Shown here: piece by piece, positions 24,754-33,758 of the stretch
Numbering within the stretch: the stretch's first letter is position 1
How the letters are laid out: each line of letters opens with the position of its first letter
Source of the DNA: an uncultured Litoreibacter sp.
GTDB taxonomy: Bacteria > Pseudomonadota > Alphaproteobacteria > Rhodobacterales > Rhodobacteraceae
Direction of reading: 5' to 3'
Length of the DNA: 64,000 nucleotides
Assembly (NCBI GenBank): GCA_947492995.1
Contig: CANLOU010000002.1
Span: 744,001-808,000, forward strand
Program-made: the position numbers and the translations under genes
Notes under the pieces: model-generated
The model's input: only the letters and a program-made list of their open reading frames with translations
Databases searched by the model: none
What the model was told of the DNA's origin: nothing

Positions 24754-25193
24754 GCCCCATGGTCCAGATGGCTGACAGCGGCGTCCATGGCCAGCGTGTA
24801 GCCGCGCGCGCCAAAGCCGCAGATTTGTCCCAAGGCGACGGGGGCGATGTAGGATTTATGGCGGAAGGCCTCGCGGGCGTGGATGTTGGACAGGTGGAGT
24901 TCGATCACTGGCAATTCAACCGAGCTGATCGCGTCCATCAGCGCCACTGAGGTGTGCGTGTAAGCGCCCGCGTTCAGGATCACCGCGTCATGAATGCCTT
25001 TGGCGCCATGGAGAAGGTCAACAAGCTCCCCCTCGTGGTTGGACTGATGGAAGCTCAGTTCAATTTGCAGGGTCTTTGCGTGTGCAACACACATGTCTTC
25101 GATATCGGCAAGCGTGACCGACCCGTAAACTTCGGGTTGGCGTGCGCCAAGCAGATTCAAATTGGGTCCGTTCAGGACAAGCAAAGAAGACAT
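24750..25193 (-). CDS. aroQ: 3-dehydroquinate dehydratase, type II
   Basis: A 147-residue dodecameric shikimate-pathway enzyme converting 3-dehydroquinate to 3-dehydroshikimate. The N-terminus VLNGPNLNLLGARQPEVYG is diagnostic, with QSNHEGELVD, LNAGAYTHTSVAL and the IHAREAFRHKS active-site segment. It is coupled by a 4-bp overlap to the LuxR-type gene downstream, an unusual pairing. Confidence 0.97.
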   Translation of the reverse strand: MSSLLVLNGPNLNLLGARQPEVYGSVTLADIEDMCVAHAKTLQIELSFHQSNHEGELVDLLHGAKGIHDAVILNAGAYTHTSVALMDAISSVELPVIELHLSNIHAREAFRHKSYIAPVALGQICGFGARGYTLAMDAAVSHLDHGA

Positions 25194-25266
25194 TGGGGGC
25201 TTTCGTTTTCAGGCAGGTAAAACCCTACTCCTGCATCACCACTTTGTCGAGCTTTTTGCAAGTTTC

Positions 25267-25301
25267 GTTAACCAATTCCAAGCCAATTTTGTTAACCAAT
25301 T
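25267..25301 (-). promoter_or_regulatory. direct repeats upstream of aroQ
   Basis: GTTAACCAATT occurs at 25267-25277 and again at 25291-25301, a 24-bp period, in the AT-rich region before aroQ. Such tandem spacing fits a regulator-binding site. The regulator is unknown. Confidence 0.35.
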
Positions 25302-25456
25302 TAGCGCACTCAGTTGAGCGGATAGATATTTTTTAACGCCGCATGAATATCTTACGCGAAGTTTTTAATCTTTGCTAACGTATGCATTATGCTGAGGGTG
25401 GTCGAGATACCCCCAAAAGGCGTCTCCTGCGGGCCGACTACGCGGCACGGCTGCTG

Positions 25457-26482
25457 CTAGACGTCAGAGCGCTTCGGATCGTCATAGACAACACCGCTGA
25501 TAAGGTTCTCAGACATGAGCCGTTGCATCAAATTCCCCCGCGCCGCGCTGATGTCGGACAAATAGGTTTTGACCTTTGCGGCGTAGTCACGTGCCATGTC
25601 GATGGCTTGCCGAGGTGTCACCTGGACAAAGCGCAGCGTATCGCGGGATCGCATCTGAGCCACGGCATTGAGATCGCAAGACACCACCGTTGCGATTTTC
25701 GGATAGCCGCCAGTTGTTTGATGATCCGCGAGCAGAACTGTGGGAACCCCATCGCCCGACACCTGAACAGAGCCCCGCACAATTGGTTCTGACGGAATGG
25801 AAAGTGCTTCATCAAGGGGCAGGGCGGGCCCGTCTAAGCGAACCCCCATCCGGTCATACGCGTCGGTGAGTGTGTAAGGGCACGCAAAAAAGAGGTCCGT
25901 CGCCCCTTCTTTGAAATGATGATCCTGCGGGCCGAGTGTGACGTGGCACCGACCAGTGGGCACCGCGAAATCAGGTTGCGCGATGTCGCCTTCACGCGCG
26001 TCGCGGGTTTCTGCGTCGCTTATTTCAAGCCGCGCACCAGTGTGCAGTGCGCCGCCACCAAATCCAGACTGAGAATGTGTTGCAGAGGATACAAGCCATT
26101 GATTACATTGGATTGTTCCTGCCACGGCAAGGTAAGCCCAGCTGCCCCAACTGCCAGGCCGAATGTTTAACTTCTGACCGGGGCGCAGCGTGGTAACGGT
26201 CCATGGCGCCAGCATCGCCCCGGCATGATCGACCGAAAACCCTCCGCCAGCGATCGCGACCGTGAGCGGTCCTTCGCCGCATTCCAGAACTGCGCCGCCC
26301 ATCGAAATCTCGACTGTGGTTGCCCCGGGTGCATTTCCCAGCGCGATATTTGCTGCGGCCATGGCCAGCCTGTCCATCGGTCCGGATGCAGGCACGCCGT
26401 ACCGCAGATGGCCGGTGCGGCCATTGTCTTGCACTGTGACCAAGGGGCCCGCGAAACGAACATGAAGCGTGGCGCGCGTCAT
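25457..26482 (-). CDS. pxpC: biotin-dependent carboxyltransferase family / 5-oxoprolinase subunit C
   Basis: A 341-residue KipA/PxpC protein. Characteristic are VQDNGRTGHLRYGVPASGPMD (start about residue 17), the glycine-rich AIAGGGFSVDHAG, and YKIATVV-type end segment GGYPKIATVVSCDL. PxpC with PxpB and PxpA hydrolyses 5-oxoproline to glutamate using ATP. It overlaps pxpB by 4 bp. pxpA is not in the vicinity. Confidence 0.85.
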   Translation of the reverse strand: MTRATLHVRFAGPLVTVQDNGRTGHLRYGVPASGPMDRLAMAAANIALGNAPGATTVEISMGGAVLECGEGPLTVAIAGGGFSVDHAGAMLAPWTVTTLRPGQKLNIRPGSWGSWAYLAVAGTIQCNQWLVSSATHSQSGFGGGALHTGARLEISDAETRDAREGDIAQPDFAVPTGRCHVTLGPQDHHFKEGATDLFFACPYTLTDAYDRMGVRLDGPALPLDEALSIPSEPIVRGSVQVSGDGVPTVLLADHQTTGGYPKIATVVSCDLNAVAQMRSRDTLRFVQVTPRQAIDMARDYAAKVKTYLSDISAARGNLMQRLMSENLISGVVYDDPKRSDV

Positions 26483-27162
26483 CTAGGTGTCGCCGATTGT
26501 GCGTGGAATTCGTCGCGCGACATGCGGGTGAACCTTACTGTGTCCGCAGTATCAAAGAGGAACGGCTTGTCAGGATCGTCGCGCAATACCTGTGCTGGTG
26601 AACGCCCTATGACGGACCAGCCGGTCGGCATGGTGAGCGTGGTTATCAGGCATTGCGGGCCTGCGATGACAACGCTGCCGGCAGGCACGTCGCGCACCGC
26701 TGCCGGTTTGCGTGGCACTTGCAAGGCCTCTGGTACACCTCTGAGATATGCGTAGCCCGGCGCAAAGCCGTACATCAGCACGCTGTATTCACCGCCGAGA
26801 TGCGCATTTATGACGGCATCCTCGCTTAGACCAGTCGCAGCTGCCACTGCGGCCAGATCTGTCGCGAAGGCAGGGTCGTAGCAGATACCAACGCTGTGCT
26901 GCGTTGAATTCCGTGTCACGTTGGAGCGCTCGGACAGACAGGTCTTAGCCGCGGCGGTGATTTTGTCATGGTCTGTGCGTAACGGGTCGAAGCTGACGAG
27001 CAAGTTCACAATTGCGGGCACGGTTTCGATCAGGCCGTCTATCTGTGCGTTACCGAGCGCCAGATCCAAAGACGCGACCGCTTGAGTGACCGTATCGCTC
27101 GCGGGGGCGTCGAATTCGATCAGAAGGGCGTGGTCAGCAATCGGCACAAAGCGCATATCCAT
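26479..27162 (-). CDS. pxpB: 5-oxoprolinase subunit B / allophanate hydrolase subunit 1 family
   Basis: A KipI/PxpB-type protein of about 227 residues. The N-terminus FVPIADHALLIEFD and the segment EYSVLMYGFAPGYAYLRGVPEAL followed by VPRKPAAVRDVPAGSVVIAG are typical. The start is uncertain: ATG 27162 or 27156; a longer frame begins at 27201. It is the first of the two Pxp genes, coupled to pxpC. 5-oxoproline cleavage is the family role. Confidence 0.84.
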   Translation of the reverse strand: MDMRFVPIADHALLIEFDAPASDTVTQAVASLDLALGNAQIDGLIETVPAIVNLLVSFDPLRTDHDKITAAAKTCLSERSNVTRNSTQHSVGICYDPAFATDLAAVAAATGLSEDAVINAHLGGEYSVLMYGFAPGYAYLRGVPEALQVPRKPAAVRDVPAGSVVIAGPQCLITTLTMPTGWSVIGRSPAQVLRDDPDKPFLFDTADTVRFTRMSRDEFHAQSATPR

Positions 27163-27262
27163 GGAAGCTATGTTTCCTAAGCTATTGTATCTGCGTGGCA
27201 ATCAGATATTTACATAATACTGATTACAGGAAGTAAGTATCATTCGGGGACGGGCCGCCCTT

Positions 27263-27664
27263 TTAGGCGGATTTTGGTTTCGGGACCTCTACGGGACCGC
27301 CTTGTGTCTCCCATGTAGAGAAACCTTCTTTAAGATGGGCTGCATCAAACCCCATGTCCTGCAGCGTCGCGACCGACAGCGCGGAGCGCCACCCAGAGGC
27401 GCAGTGAAAGACGAACTGCTTGTCCTGCGAAAAGACGTCTTTGAAATACGGACTGTCCGGGTCAATCCAAAATTCTAACATGCCGCGCGGACAATGCACG
27501 CTGCCGGGGATATGGCCGCGCTGGCGTTCACGTATGTCGCGTATGTCCACGATCACCACGTCCGGATCATCGACCATCGCGATGGCATCCTTGGTTTCGA
27601 CCTCGGTGATGCGCGCACGGGCATCGGCGACCATTTGAGCGGAGGTGAGTTTGAGCTTGGGCAT
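27263..27664 (-). CDS. rhodanese-like domain protein
   Basis: A single-domain rhodanese of 133 residues. The active-site cysteine is C88 in FHCASGWRSA, with VVIVDIRDIRERQRGHIPGSVHCPRG earlier (split around residues 37-61). It is likely a cytosolic sulfur carrier; partners are not identified. It is 100 nt downstream of the SnoaL-like gene stop on the same strand. Confidence 0.9.
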   Translation of the reverse strand: MPKLKLTSAQMVADARARITEVETKDAIAMVDDPDVVIVDIRDIRERQRGHIPGSVHCPRGMLEFWIDPDSPYFKDVFSQDKQFVFHCASGWRSALSVATLQDMGFDAAHLKEGFSTWETQGGPVEVPKPKSA

Positions 27665-27773
27665 GTCGCGTGGTCCGATCTTGTTTCAGGCGTGATGCTT
27701 GCATGAAGCACCGCGTCGCTCAAGCAGCTGCATCATGGGGCCATGCATAACGGGTTAGGGCGCGCCCTGCCCT

Positions 27774-28301
27774 TTACGCGGGTTTGGGCGGTTGTTTGGT
27801 CCCGTTGTCGAATGCCTCCCAGCCTTCGCCGTTGAAAACATCGACGCCGAGCTGCGCCAGCACATGTGGGAAATCGACCATCACCCAATTGTCCACGATT
27901 TTGCCGTCAACGACTTTCCAGAAATCCATATAGCGGATTTCGATGCGCTTGCCGGTGGGCTCAACGCCCATAAATGTACCACCATGCGTGGCTTCCTGAC
28001 GGCCGAAGGCCGCGGCCCATTCGCCCATGTAAAGCCGCGCCTCGTCGATACAGGTTTTGTCATGAAACGCCGCTTGAAACGGTTTTTGCCAATTGTCCTG
28101 AAATTCGCGGAGGCCCTCTTTCGAGCCGCAGCCCGTATTGCCCATCCAGCGGAAGGTTTCCGAGAAGAAGTCACCGATGTCGGCAATGCGATGGTCGTTC
28201 AACCCGTCCACCATGCCTTCGATCACGGCACGCGTTTCGGCGGTCTTTGACATGTCGGTATCACGGCTAAGTGCCGCCTGCTGGGGTCTGGAGCCTTTCA
28301 T
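27774..28301 (-). CDS. SnoaL-like / NTF2-fold ester cyclase family protein
   Basis: A 175-residue small-cone-shaped domain protein; MVDGLNDHRIADIGDFFSETF, GGTFMGVEPTGKRIEIRYMDFWKVVDGKIVDNW (spread over 105-140) match the SnoaL-like polyketide cyclase/ester cyclase group. Such folds bind small hydrophobic ligands; function here is unknown. An internal ATG at residue 17 (28253) is an alternative start. Confidence 0.82.
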   Translation of the reverse strand: MKGSRPQQAALSRDTDMSKTAETRAVIEGMVDGLNDHRIADIGDFFSETFRWMGNTGCGSKEGLREFQDNWQKPFQAAFHDKTCIDEARLYMGEWAAAFGRQEATHGGTFMGVEPTGKRIEIRYMDFWKVVDGKIVDNWVMVDFPHVLAQLGVDVFNGEGWEAFDNGTKQPPKPA

Positions 28302-28346
28302 TTCTGCGCCTTCTTTAGTGCTGTCAGGCCTTATGAAATGAGGCGT

Positions 28347-29612
28347 TCACCCCTGCTTGGCAAGCTGTTTTGCGATGAGCGTCCAGATCCCGCCACGCAG
28401 CCCAAAATATTCCGGCGGGCCGGTGACCGACTTTTCGAACATCTGTTGCAAGAACTGGGTCAACTGGGCGTTGAAAGCATCCTGGGACAGCCCGTCAGTA
28501 GCGACTGGCCCCTTTTCAAAGAGGATCGTTCCATCTTGTTTGTCGGGGTCGGCGCGGCAAAAGAATGTGGCAGCACCGGTCTTGCGGCCCACCAGATAGG
28601 GCAGATTTGAAATGGGGAGATTAAGATCGAATACGCGGACCTGGGCCCCTGCTTTGGCAACAGGTACATCCGCCGCAAGCCCGATCATTTGTTTTGGATT
28701 GACCCGAATATCCTTAATCAAAGCAAGCAAGCCGCGCGCAAAGTTATCGCGGACCGAAAGGTTCCTCATCAATGGCTTTGAGGGGGCTACGCCGTCAGTG
28801 GAATTGGTGATTTTGGTGGAAGGCACATTTGGATCCAAATACCGATCAATCGTCAGCTTTGCCGTGTGCAAGACGATCATCAACACCGGGTGCTTGTCTT
28901 CATATGCTTGGACAAGCTCTGAATCATCGAAATATGGTCCATCTTCGGCCCTTAACTCTGTCGGGTGCTGTTCCTTTGGAACGGTTCTGAGCCAGTCTGA
29001 CTGATAGCGTCGGCGCAAATTCCCGAGTTCGACACGACGCACAAACTTTTCCCAACTGTCCTGCCGGTCGCTGCGATGTTGAAACAACCACATCAGCAGC
29101 TGTAAATTGAGTTTCGTTTCGACGTTGAACTTGGCAATTTGGGCAATAGCTACGTGAGGCTCCATTAAGGGCGGTTGGCCCCATAGGGCCTCGAATTCCT
29201 CGGCGGTCGTGGGTTTGGGGTCTGAATTTCTTTCGAAGTTGCGTTGCGCGTCATCACAGATACGAAGTTGTCCATGCGCGAAGGAACGCCGAAACCGGTT
29301 GTCCAGTGTGTCGGCGAAACCAGCCCAGCGCCGCACCATTTCTGTCCGCTTTACAGCTGCGCTCAGTGACCAGACATCGTAAATACGGTCCGCCGGGACC
29401 GCGCGCGCCAGCAGCAGCTTCCGCGTCTCTCTGATGGCCCTGAAGAGTTGCCGGCCCTGATGTAACGTGCCTGACTGCGCCGCCTTGAAAGGTTCCGTTG
29501 CGACGAGGGTTGCGCAGTCTTCTTCGCAAGGAAAATACGGCTGATCTTCGATGCGTCCGGTCGGATGATTGCGGAAATACGCCCTGAACGCAGTCTCGCG
29601 GCATGAGGTCAT
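28347..29612 (-). CDS. divergent LpxL/HtrB-like acyltransferase (tentative)
   Basis: A 421-residue protein. Residues 240-400 resemble the lysophospholipid/lipid A acyltransferase fold: VLMIVLHT with H249, MIGLAADVP (309-317) followed by VRVFDLNLPISNLPYLVGRKTGAATFFCRAD in pieces from 325, and YFGLRGGIW near the end. The canonical HX4D/E is not exact, because after H249 the next acidic residue is D256. The first 230 residues are not recognised. Its base composition looks lower in GC than its neighbours, and the 120-nt region upstream is AT-rich, hinting at transfer. Acyl transfer is inferred only. Confidence 0.55.
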   Translation of the reverse strand: MTSCRETAFRAYFRNHPTGRIEDQPYFPCEEDCATLVATEPFKAAQSGTLHQGRQLFRAIRETRKLLLARAVPADRIYDVWSLSAAVKRTEMVRRWAGFADTLDNRFRRSFAHGQLRICDDAQRNFERNSDPKPTTAEEFEALWGQPPLMEPHVAIAQIAKFNVETKLNLQLLMWLFQHRSDRQDSWEKFVRRVELGNLRRRYQSDWLRTVPKEQHPTELRAEDGPYFDDSELVQAYEDKHPVLMIVLHTAKLTIDRYLDPNVPSTKITNSTDGVAPSKPLMRNLSVRDNFARGLLALIKDIRVNPKQMIGLAADVPVAKAGAQVRVFDLNLPISNLPYLVGRKTGAATFFCRADPDKQDGTILFEKGPVATDGLSQDAFNAQLTQFLQQMFEKSVTGPPEYFGLRGGIWTLIAKQLAKQG

Positions 29613-29648
29613 TTCAAGATAACTCGCTAAAGCAATTGCAGGACACTG

Positions 29649-29663
29649 AACACAACTTGTGTT
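29649..29663. promoter_or_regulatory. 15-bp palindrome upstream of the LpxL-like gene
   Basis: AACACAACTTGTGTT has perfect 7-bp arms around a central C, 37 bp before the gene's start on the minus strand. This is a candidate operator. Confidence 0.4.
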
Positions 29664-29734
29664 GGTTAAACACTACTATAACACCGCAACATTCGACAAG
29701 CCGCACCAAATGGCGCCACCCATTGGTTTCGGGT

Positions 29735-30421
29735 TTATCCCAAAGCGTACCCTGCCCCACGCACGGTGCGCAGCGGATCGTCGCCGCCTACGCTTGTCAG
29801 CACCTTCCGAAGGCGCCCGACATGGACGTCCACAGTGCGGGTGTCGACATAGATGTCTCGTCCCCAGACCCGGTCAAGCAGCTGTTCGCGCGACCATACC
29901 CGGCCGGGGCGTTCCATGAATGTTGACAGCAACCGGTATTCGGTGGGGCCAAGTTTCAGGGGCTTGTTATTGCGTGTGACGCGGTGCTCTTCGATATCCA
30001 TGACAATGTCGCCATATTGCAGCCTCTCCCCCATCGCGGCGGGTCTGGTGCGTCTGAGCTGGGTACGGATGCGCGCCAGCAGTTCGGCCACTGAATAGGG
30101 TTTGACGATGTAATCGTCGGCCCCGGTTTCCAGCCCGCGCACGCGATCATCTTCTTCAGACCGCGCGGACAGCATGATGACGGGCGTCTTGGCCAGCATG
30201 GCATCCTTTTTGATCTGTCTGCAGACCTCGATGCCGGACACATTGGGCAGCATCCAATCCAGCACCACCAAATCGGGCTGGTCGTCGCGGACCGAGATCA
30301 ACGCATCGTCGCCATTTGCGGCAGTCACCACATTGTAGCCTTCGGCACGGATGTTATAGGCCAGAACCTCGCGCTGCGAAGGATCATCTTCCACGACCAA
30401 AACAACGGGCTCTGCAGCCAT
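29735..30421 (-). CDS. phoB: phosphate regulon response regulator PhoB
   Basis: A 228-residue OmpR-family regulator. The receiver has the phosphoacceptor D55 in VVLDWMLP and EDDP at 11-14; the C-terminal winged helix contains LKLGPTEYRLLSTFMERPGRVW and YVDTRTVDVHVGRLRKVL. It is the last gene of metZ-phoR-pstSCAB-phoU-phoB; its ATG overlaps the phoU end region (30421 against 30423). It would bind the Pho box before pstS. Confidence 0.96.
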   Translation of the reverse strand: MAAEPVVLVVEDDPSQREVLAYNIRAEGYNVVTAANGDDALISVRDDQPDLVVLDWMLPNVSGIEVCRQIKKDAMLAKTPVIMLSARSEEDDRVRGLETGADDYIVKPYSVAELLARIRTQLRRTRPAAMGERLQYGDIVMDIEEHRVTRNNKPLKLGPTEYRLLSTFMERPGRVWSREQLLDRVWGRDIYVDTRTVDVHVGRLRKVLTSVGGDDPLRTVRGAGYALG

Positions 30422-30422
30422 G

Positions 30423-31142
30423 CTAACTTTCCTTTGGGGCAGCTACGTAAGAGGTCCGGTCAGCCTTGTCGCGATCTTCATCGGGGATTTCACCGGTGAC
30501 AAGATAAATGACCTGCTCGGAGATGGAGGTCACATGGTCGCCCATGCGTTCGATATTCTTGGCGATGAAATGCAGGTGCATACAAGCCGTTATATTGCGC
30601 GGGTCTTCCATCATGTGGGTCAGAAACTCGCGGAACAGCGCGTTATACATCTGATCCACTTCAGTGTCGCGGGCGCGGACATCGGCGGCCAGATCGGCGT
30701 CACGCTGAATATAGGCGTCTAACGCGTCTTTAAGCATCACCGAGACCAGCTTGGCCATCCTACGAATGGATGCCCCGGTGCCGTTCACCGGTTGCATCTC
30801 GGACAGAACGGAGGTGCGTTTGGCGAGGTTCTTGGCGTAGTCCCCTACCCGCTCCAAATTGCCTGAAATTTTTAGAACCGAAAGGACGGTGCGCAAATCG
30901 CCCGCTGTGGGTGAGCGCATGGCGATGACCCGCGCGACCTCTGTGGCAACCTCTTCTTCCAGCGCGTCAATCAACTTGTCATTCTTGCGCACGATTTGGG
31001 CCATGTCGGTGTCACGCAGCTCCAGCGCCTTTGAGGCGTCGGAGATAGCTGTTTCAACCAAGCCACCCATCTTCATGATAAGCGCCTGAATACTATCAAG
31101 GTCGCGATCAAAGGCGGAGGCGATGTGGTTTGTATCATTCAT
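30423..31142 (-). CDS. phoU: phosphate transport system regulator PhoU
   Basis: A 239-residue helical protein with two PhoU repeats: HIASAFDRDLDSIQALIMKMGGL, then ERVGDYAKNLAKRTS and, in the second repeat, NIERMGDHVTSISEQVIYLVTG. PhoU links PstB to PhoR and dampens signalling when phosphate is sufficient. It lies 12 nt downstream of pstB. Confidence 0.96.
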   Translation of the reverse strand: MNDTNHIASAFDRDLDSIQALIMKMGGLVETAISDASKALELRDTDMAQIVRKNDKLIDALEEEVATEVARVIAMRSPTAGDLRTVLSVLKISGNLERVGDYAKNLAKRTSVLSEMQPVNGTGASIRRMAKLVSVMLKDALDAYIQRDADLAADVRARDTEVDQMYNALFREFLTHMMEDPRNITACMHLHFIAKNIERMGDHVTSISEQVIYLVTGEIPDEDRDKADRTSYVAAPKES

Positions 31143-31154
31143 ATCTAAGGTCCC

Positions 31155-31955
31155 CTACCCGATCCGCCCGGTGATGTAGCTTTCCGTGCGGGGATCGACT
31201 GGATTGGTGAAGATTTTGTCGGTCTCGCCGTATTCCACCAGATCGCCGAGATGGAAAAAGGCAGTTTTCTGGCTGACGCGCGCGGCCTGCTGCATGGAGT
31301 GCGTGACGATTACTACGGTAAAATCCTGACGCAGCTCGTCGATCAGTTCCTCGACCTGCGCCGTGGCAATGGGGTCGAGTGCAGAACACGGCTCATCCAT
31401 CAGCAGGACCTCAGGCGCGGTTGCGATGGCGCGACCAATGCAAAGGCGCTGCTGCTGCCCGCCAGAGAGCGACGTGCCAGGCGCATCAAGACGGTCTTTG
31501 ACCTCGTTCCAGATCGCCGCGCGGGTCAGGGATTTCTCAACGATCTCATCCAGCTCGGCCTTGTTCTTGGCCAGCCCGTGAATTTTGGGGCCGTAGGCGA
31601 CATTGTCATAGATCGACTTTGGAAACGGGTTTGGTTTTTGGAACACCATGCCCACGCGGGCCCGCAGTTGCACGGGGTCGACGTCTTTGGCGTAGATGTC
31701 ATTTCCATCAAGGTGAATGTCGCCGGTTACGCGGCAAATGTCGATCGTATCGTTCATTCGGTTGAGACAGCGCAGGAAGGTGGACTTGCCGCAGCCAGAT
31801 GGGCCGATAAAGGCGGTTACGGCGCGGTTTTGAATGTCGACATCGACATTCTTGATGGCATGCGTCTTGTCGTAGAACACGTCCACACCTTTGGCCGTTA
31901 TCTTGATGTCGTCGTCAGCCATTACGCGCTCCGTTGATTTTGTGTCGTCAAACAT
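31155..31955 (-). CDS. pstB: phosphate ABC transporter ATP-binding protein
   Basis: A 266-residue ABC ATPase. Walker A is GPSGCGKST (51-59), the Q-loop [13 protein letters not shown] and LSGGQQQRL signature are present, and Walker B is [13 protein letters not shown] start at ATG 31955 ([15 protein letters not shown]), with AGGAG 9 nt upstream; 31922 is an alternative. It energises phosphate uptake through PstC and PstA. Confidence 0.96.
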   Translation of the reverse strand: MFDDTKSTERVMADDDIKITAKGVDVFYDKTHAIKNVDVDIQNRAVTAFIGPSGCGKSTFLRCLNRMNDTIDICRVTGDIHLDGNDIYAKDVDPVQLRARVGMVFQKPNPFPKSIYDNVAYGPKIHGLAKNKAELDEIVEKSLTRAAIWNEVKDRLDAPGTSLSGGQQQRLCIGRAIATAPEVLLMDEPCSALDPIATAQVEELIDELRQDFTVVIVTHSMQQAARVSQKTAFFHLGDLVEYGETDKIFTNPVDPRTESYITGRIG

Positions 31956-31966
31956 AGTGTTCGCTC

Positions 31967-33745
31967 CTACCAGCGCCGCTCGAAGCGTTTGCGCAGGAAT
32001 ACGGCGATTGCGTTCATTACCACCAGGAACAGCAGTAGCACACAAATCGCGGCGGCGGTGCGCGCCTCAAAGGCGCGTTCGGGGAAGTCGGACCAGCGGA
32101 ACACCTGTACCGGCAAAACGCTGGCGCTGTCAGTGATGCCTTGCGGGATGTCCACGATGAAGGCAACCATGCCGATCATGATAAGTGGCGCGGTTTCGCC
32201 CAAGGCCTGCGCCATGCCGATGATGGTGCCCGTCAAGATGCCAGGCATCGCCAGCGGCAGGACATGATGGAAACTCGCCTGCAGCGGGCTGGCACCAAGG
32301 CCAACGGCCGCGTCCCGGATCGAGGGAGGCACCGCGCGGATTGCGGCACGCGATGCGATGATGATTGTGGGCAGCGTCATAAGCGCCAGCACGATACCGC
32401 CTGCCAGTGGCGCCGACCGCGGTACCCCGAAGACACCTAGAAACAGCGACAGGCCCAACAGGCCGAAGACGATAGACGGCACCGCTGCGAGGTTGTTGAT
32501 ATTCACCTCGATGAAGTCGGTGATTTTGTTCTTGGGCGCGAATTCCTCAAGGTAGATCGCGGCGGCCACCCCGATTGGGAAGGCAAGCAGAAACGTCACC
32601 AACATGGTCCAGAACGACCCCACGGCAGCGCCAAGGATACCGGCCAATTCTGGTTCGCGACTGTCGCCTGCTGTGAACAGTCGTTGGTTGAAGACAGTGT
32701 CGATTTGGCCGCGCGATTTGAGTTGCTCGATCCAGACGATCTGGTTGTCGGAGACTTTGCGCGATGCCTCTGGCAGGTCGGTGACGTAAAGGCCCCACGT
32801 GTTCGATGCGGCAACCTCTGTTTCTAAAGGCTCGATTGGTTCGGCAATGCCGCCCGTGGGCGTGATCCGTGTCATTTTGAGCCAGCCGCCAGCCACGTTT
32901 ATGAAAACGCTGCGGTTGTCTTCGTCCAAAGCCTCATCTCCGCCCTCGGCAACGGCGCGGGCATCAAGTGCATCGGCATCCGCCAGCAGCCCGTCGCGTT
33001 TCGCCGCGCGCTGTTCGGCCAATTTGAGGTTCTTTTCACGTGTCGCGTCATCCTCGGCGGCCTCGGCGCGGCGCGTAAATTCGATGACGCCGTTGTCTTG
33101 CAGCGCGGCTTGCGCCCGCAGCGCATCGGCTTGGTCGGTCAAGCCTTCCTTAACCCGCTCCAGCGCCGCCAAAAAGTCGTCGTCGGAGGAGGAGACCAGA
33201 TAGGCGTCATCCTCCGCCATCAGGGTCAGGTTGCCGTCAGTTTCCTTTTGAGCAAGGTCGCCGAATGAACCTTTGAGATAGAGATCGGTGACATCAGACG
33301 CCAGAAACCGAAAATCAATGGTTTCTCCGACAAGTGTGGGATTTGCCGCAACATAATCGGCCAGCTCGAACGCCGCGCCGACTGATGTCAGATCATACAA
33401 GTCCCGTCTGGTCTGACGCCCCTTTGCGTTCGGGAACGTCTCTTTCAGCAGATCTTTGGTCAGCCCCTCGAAGTCGCCACGCCGGATGATCGCGGGATCA
33501 TTTGTTCCATCGGGGTCAACCTCCGATGCTTCGATGGTGATCGGCATCGTGATGTAGGTTTCCGTCATCGCCCCGGCAGCTTTGCCGACAACGGACCAAA
33601 GAAGGGAAAGCAACGCCAACCCCGCAAGCGAGATCGCAAGGATGCCGTAGAGCTTCAATCGCATCTCGGCAGTGCGACGTTTGGAAGTGCGTTTGCGCGC
33701 CGCCTCCCCGGAATGCATTCCCGTCAGTGCAGTCATATCAACCAT
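31967..33745 (-). CDS. pstA: phosphate ABC transporter permease with large periplasmic insert
   Basis: A permease of about 592 residues, twice the E. coli PstA length. After the first membrane helix comes a region of about 310 residues that is predicted periplasmic and includes a charged, Ala-rich probable coiled coil ([20 protein letters not shown]). The permease core follows, with [22 protein letters not shown] and the cytoplasmic EAA loop ([21 protein letters not shown]). Alphaproteobacterial PstA carries a DUF3333-type N-terminal region, here apparently enlarged. Start 33745 lies 13 nt after pstC. Confidence 0.9.
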   Translation of the reverse strand: MVDMTALTGMHSGEAARKRTSKRRTAEMRLKLYGILAISLAGLALLSLLWSVVGKAAGAMTETYITMPITIEASEVDPDGTNDPAIIRRGDFEGLTKDLLKETFPNAKGRQTRRDLYDLTSVGAAFELADYVAANPTLVGETIDFRFLASDVTDLYLKGSFGDLAQKETDGNLTLMAEDDAYLVSSSDDDFLAALERVKEGLTDQADALRAQAALQDNGVIEFTRRAEAAEDDATREKNLKLAEQRAAKRDGLLADADALDARAVAEGGDEALDEDNRSVFINVAGGWLKMTRITPTGGIAEPIEPLETEVAASNTWGLYVTDLPEASRKVSDNQIVWIEQLKSRGQIDTVFNQRLFTAGDSREPELAGILGAAVGSFWTMLVTFLLAFPIGVAAAIYLEEFAPKNKITDFIEVNINNLAAVPSIVFGLLGLSLFLGVFGVPRSAPLAGGIVLALMTLPTIIIASRAAIRAVPPSIRDAAVGLGASPLQASFHHVLPLAMPGILTGTIIGMAQALGETAPLIMIGMVAFIVDIPQGITDSASVLPVQVFRWSDFPERAFEARTAAAICVLLLFLVVMNAIAVFLRKRFERRW

Positions 33746-33758
33746 TGTACCGAGCCCC

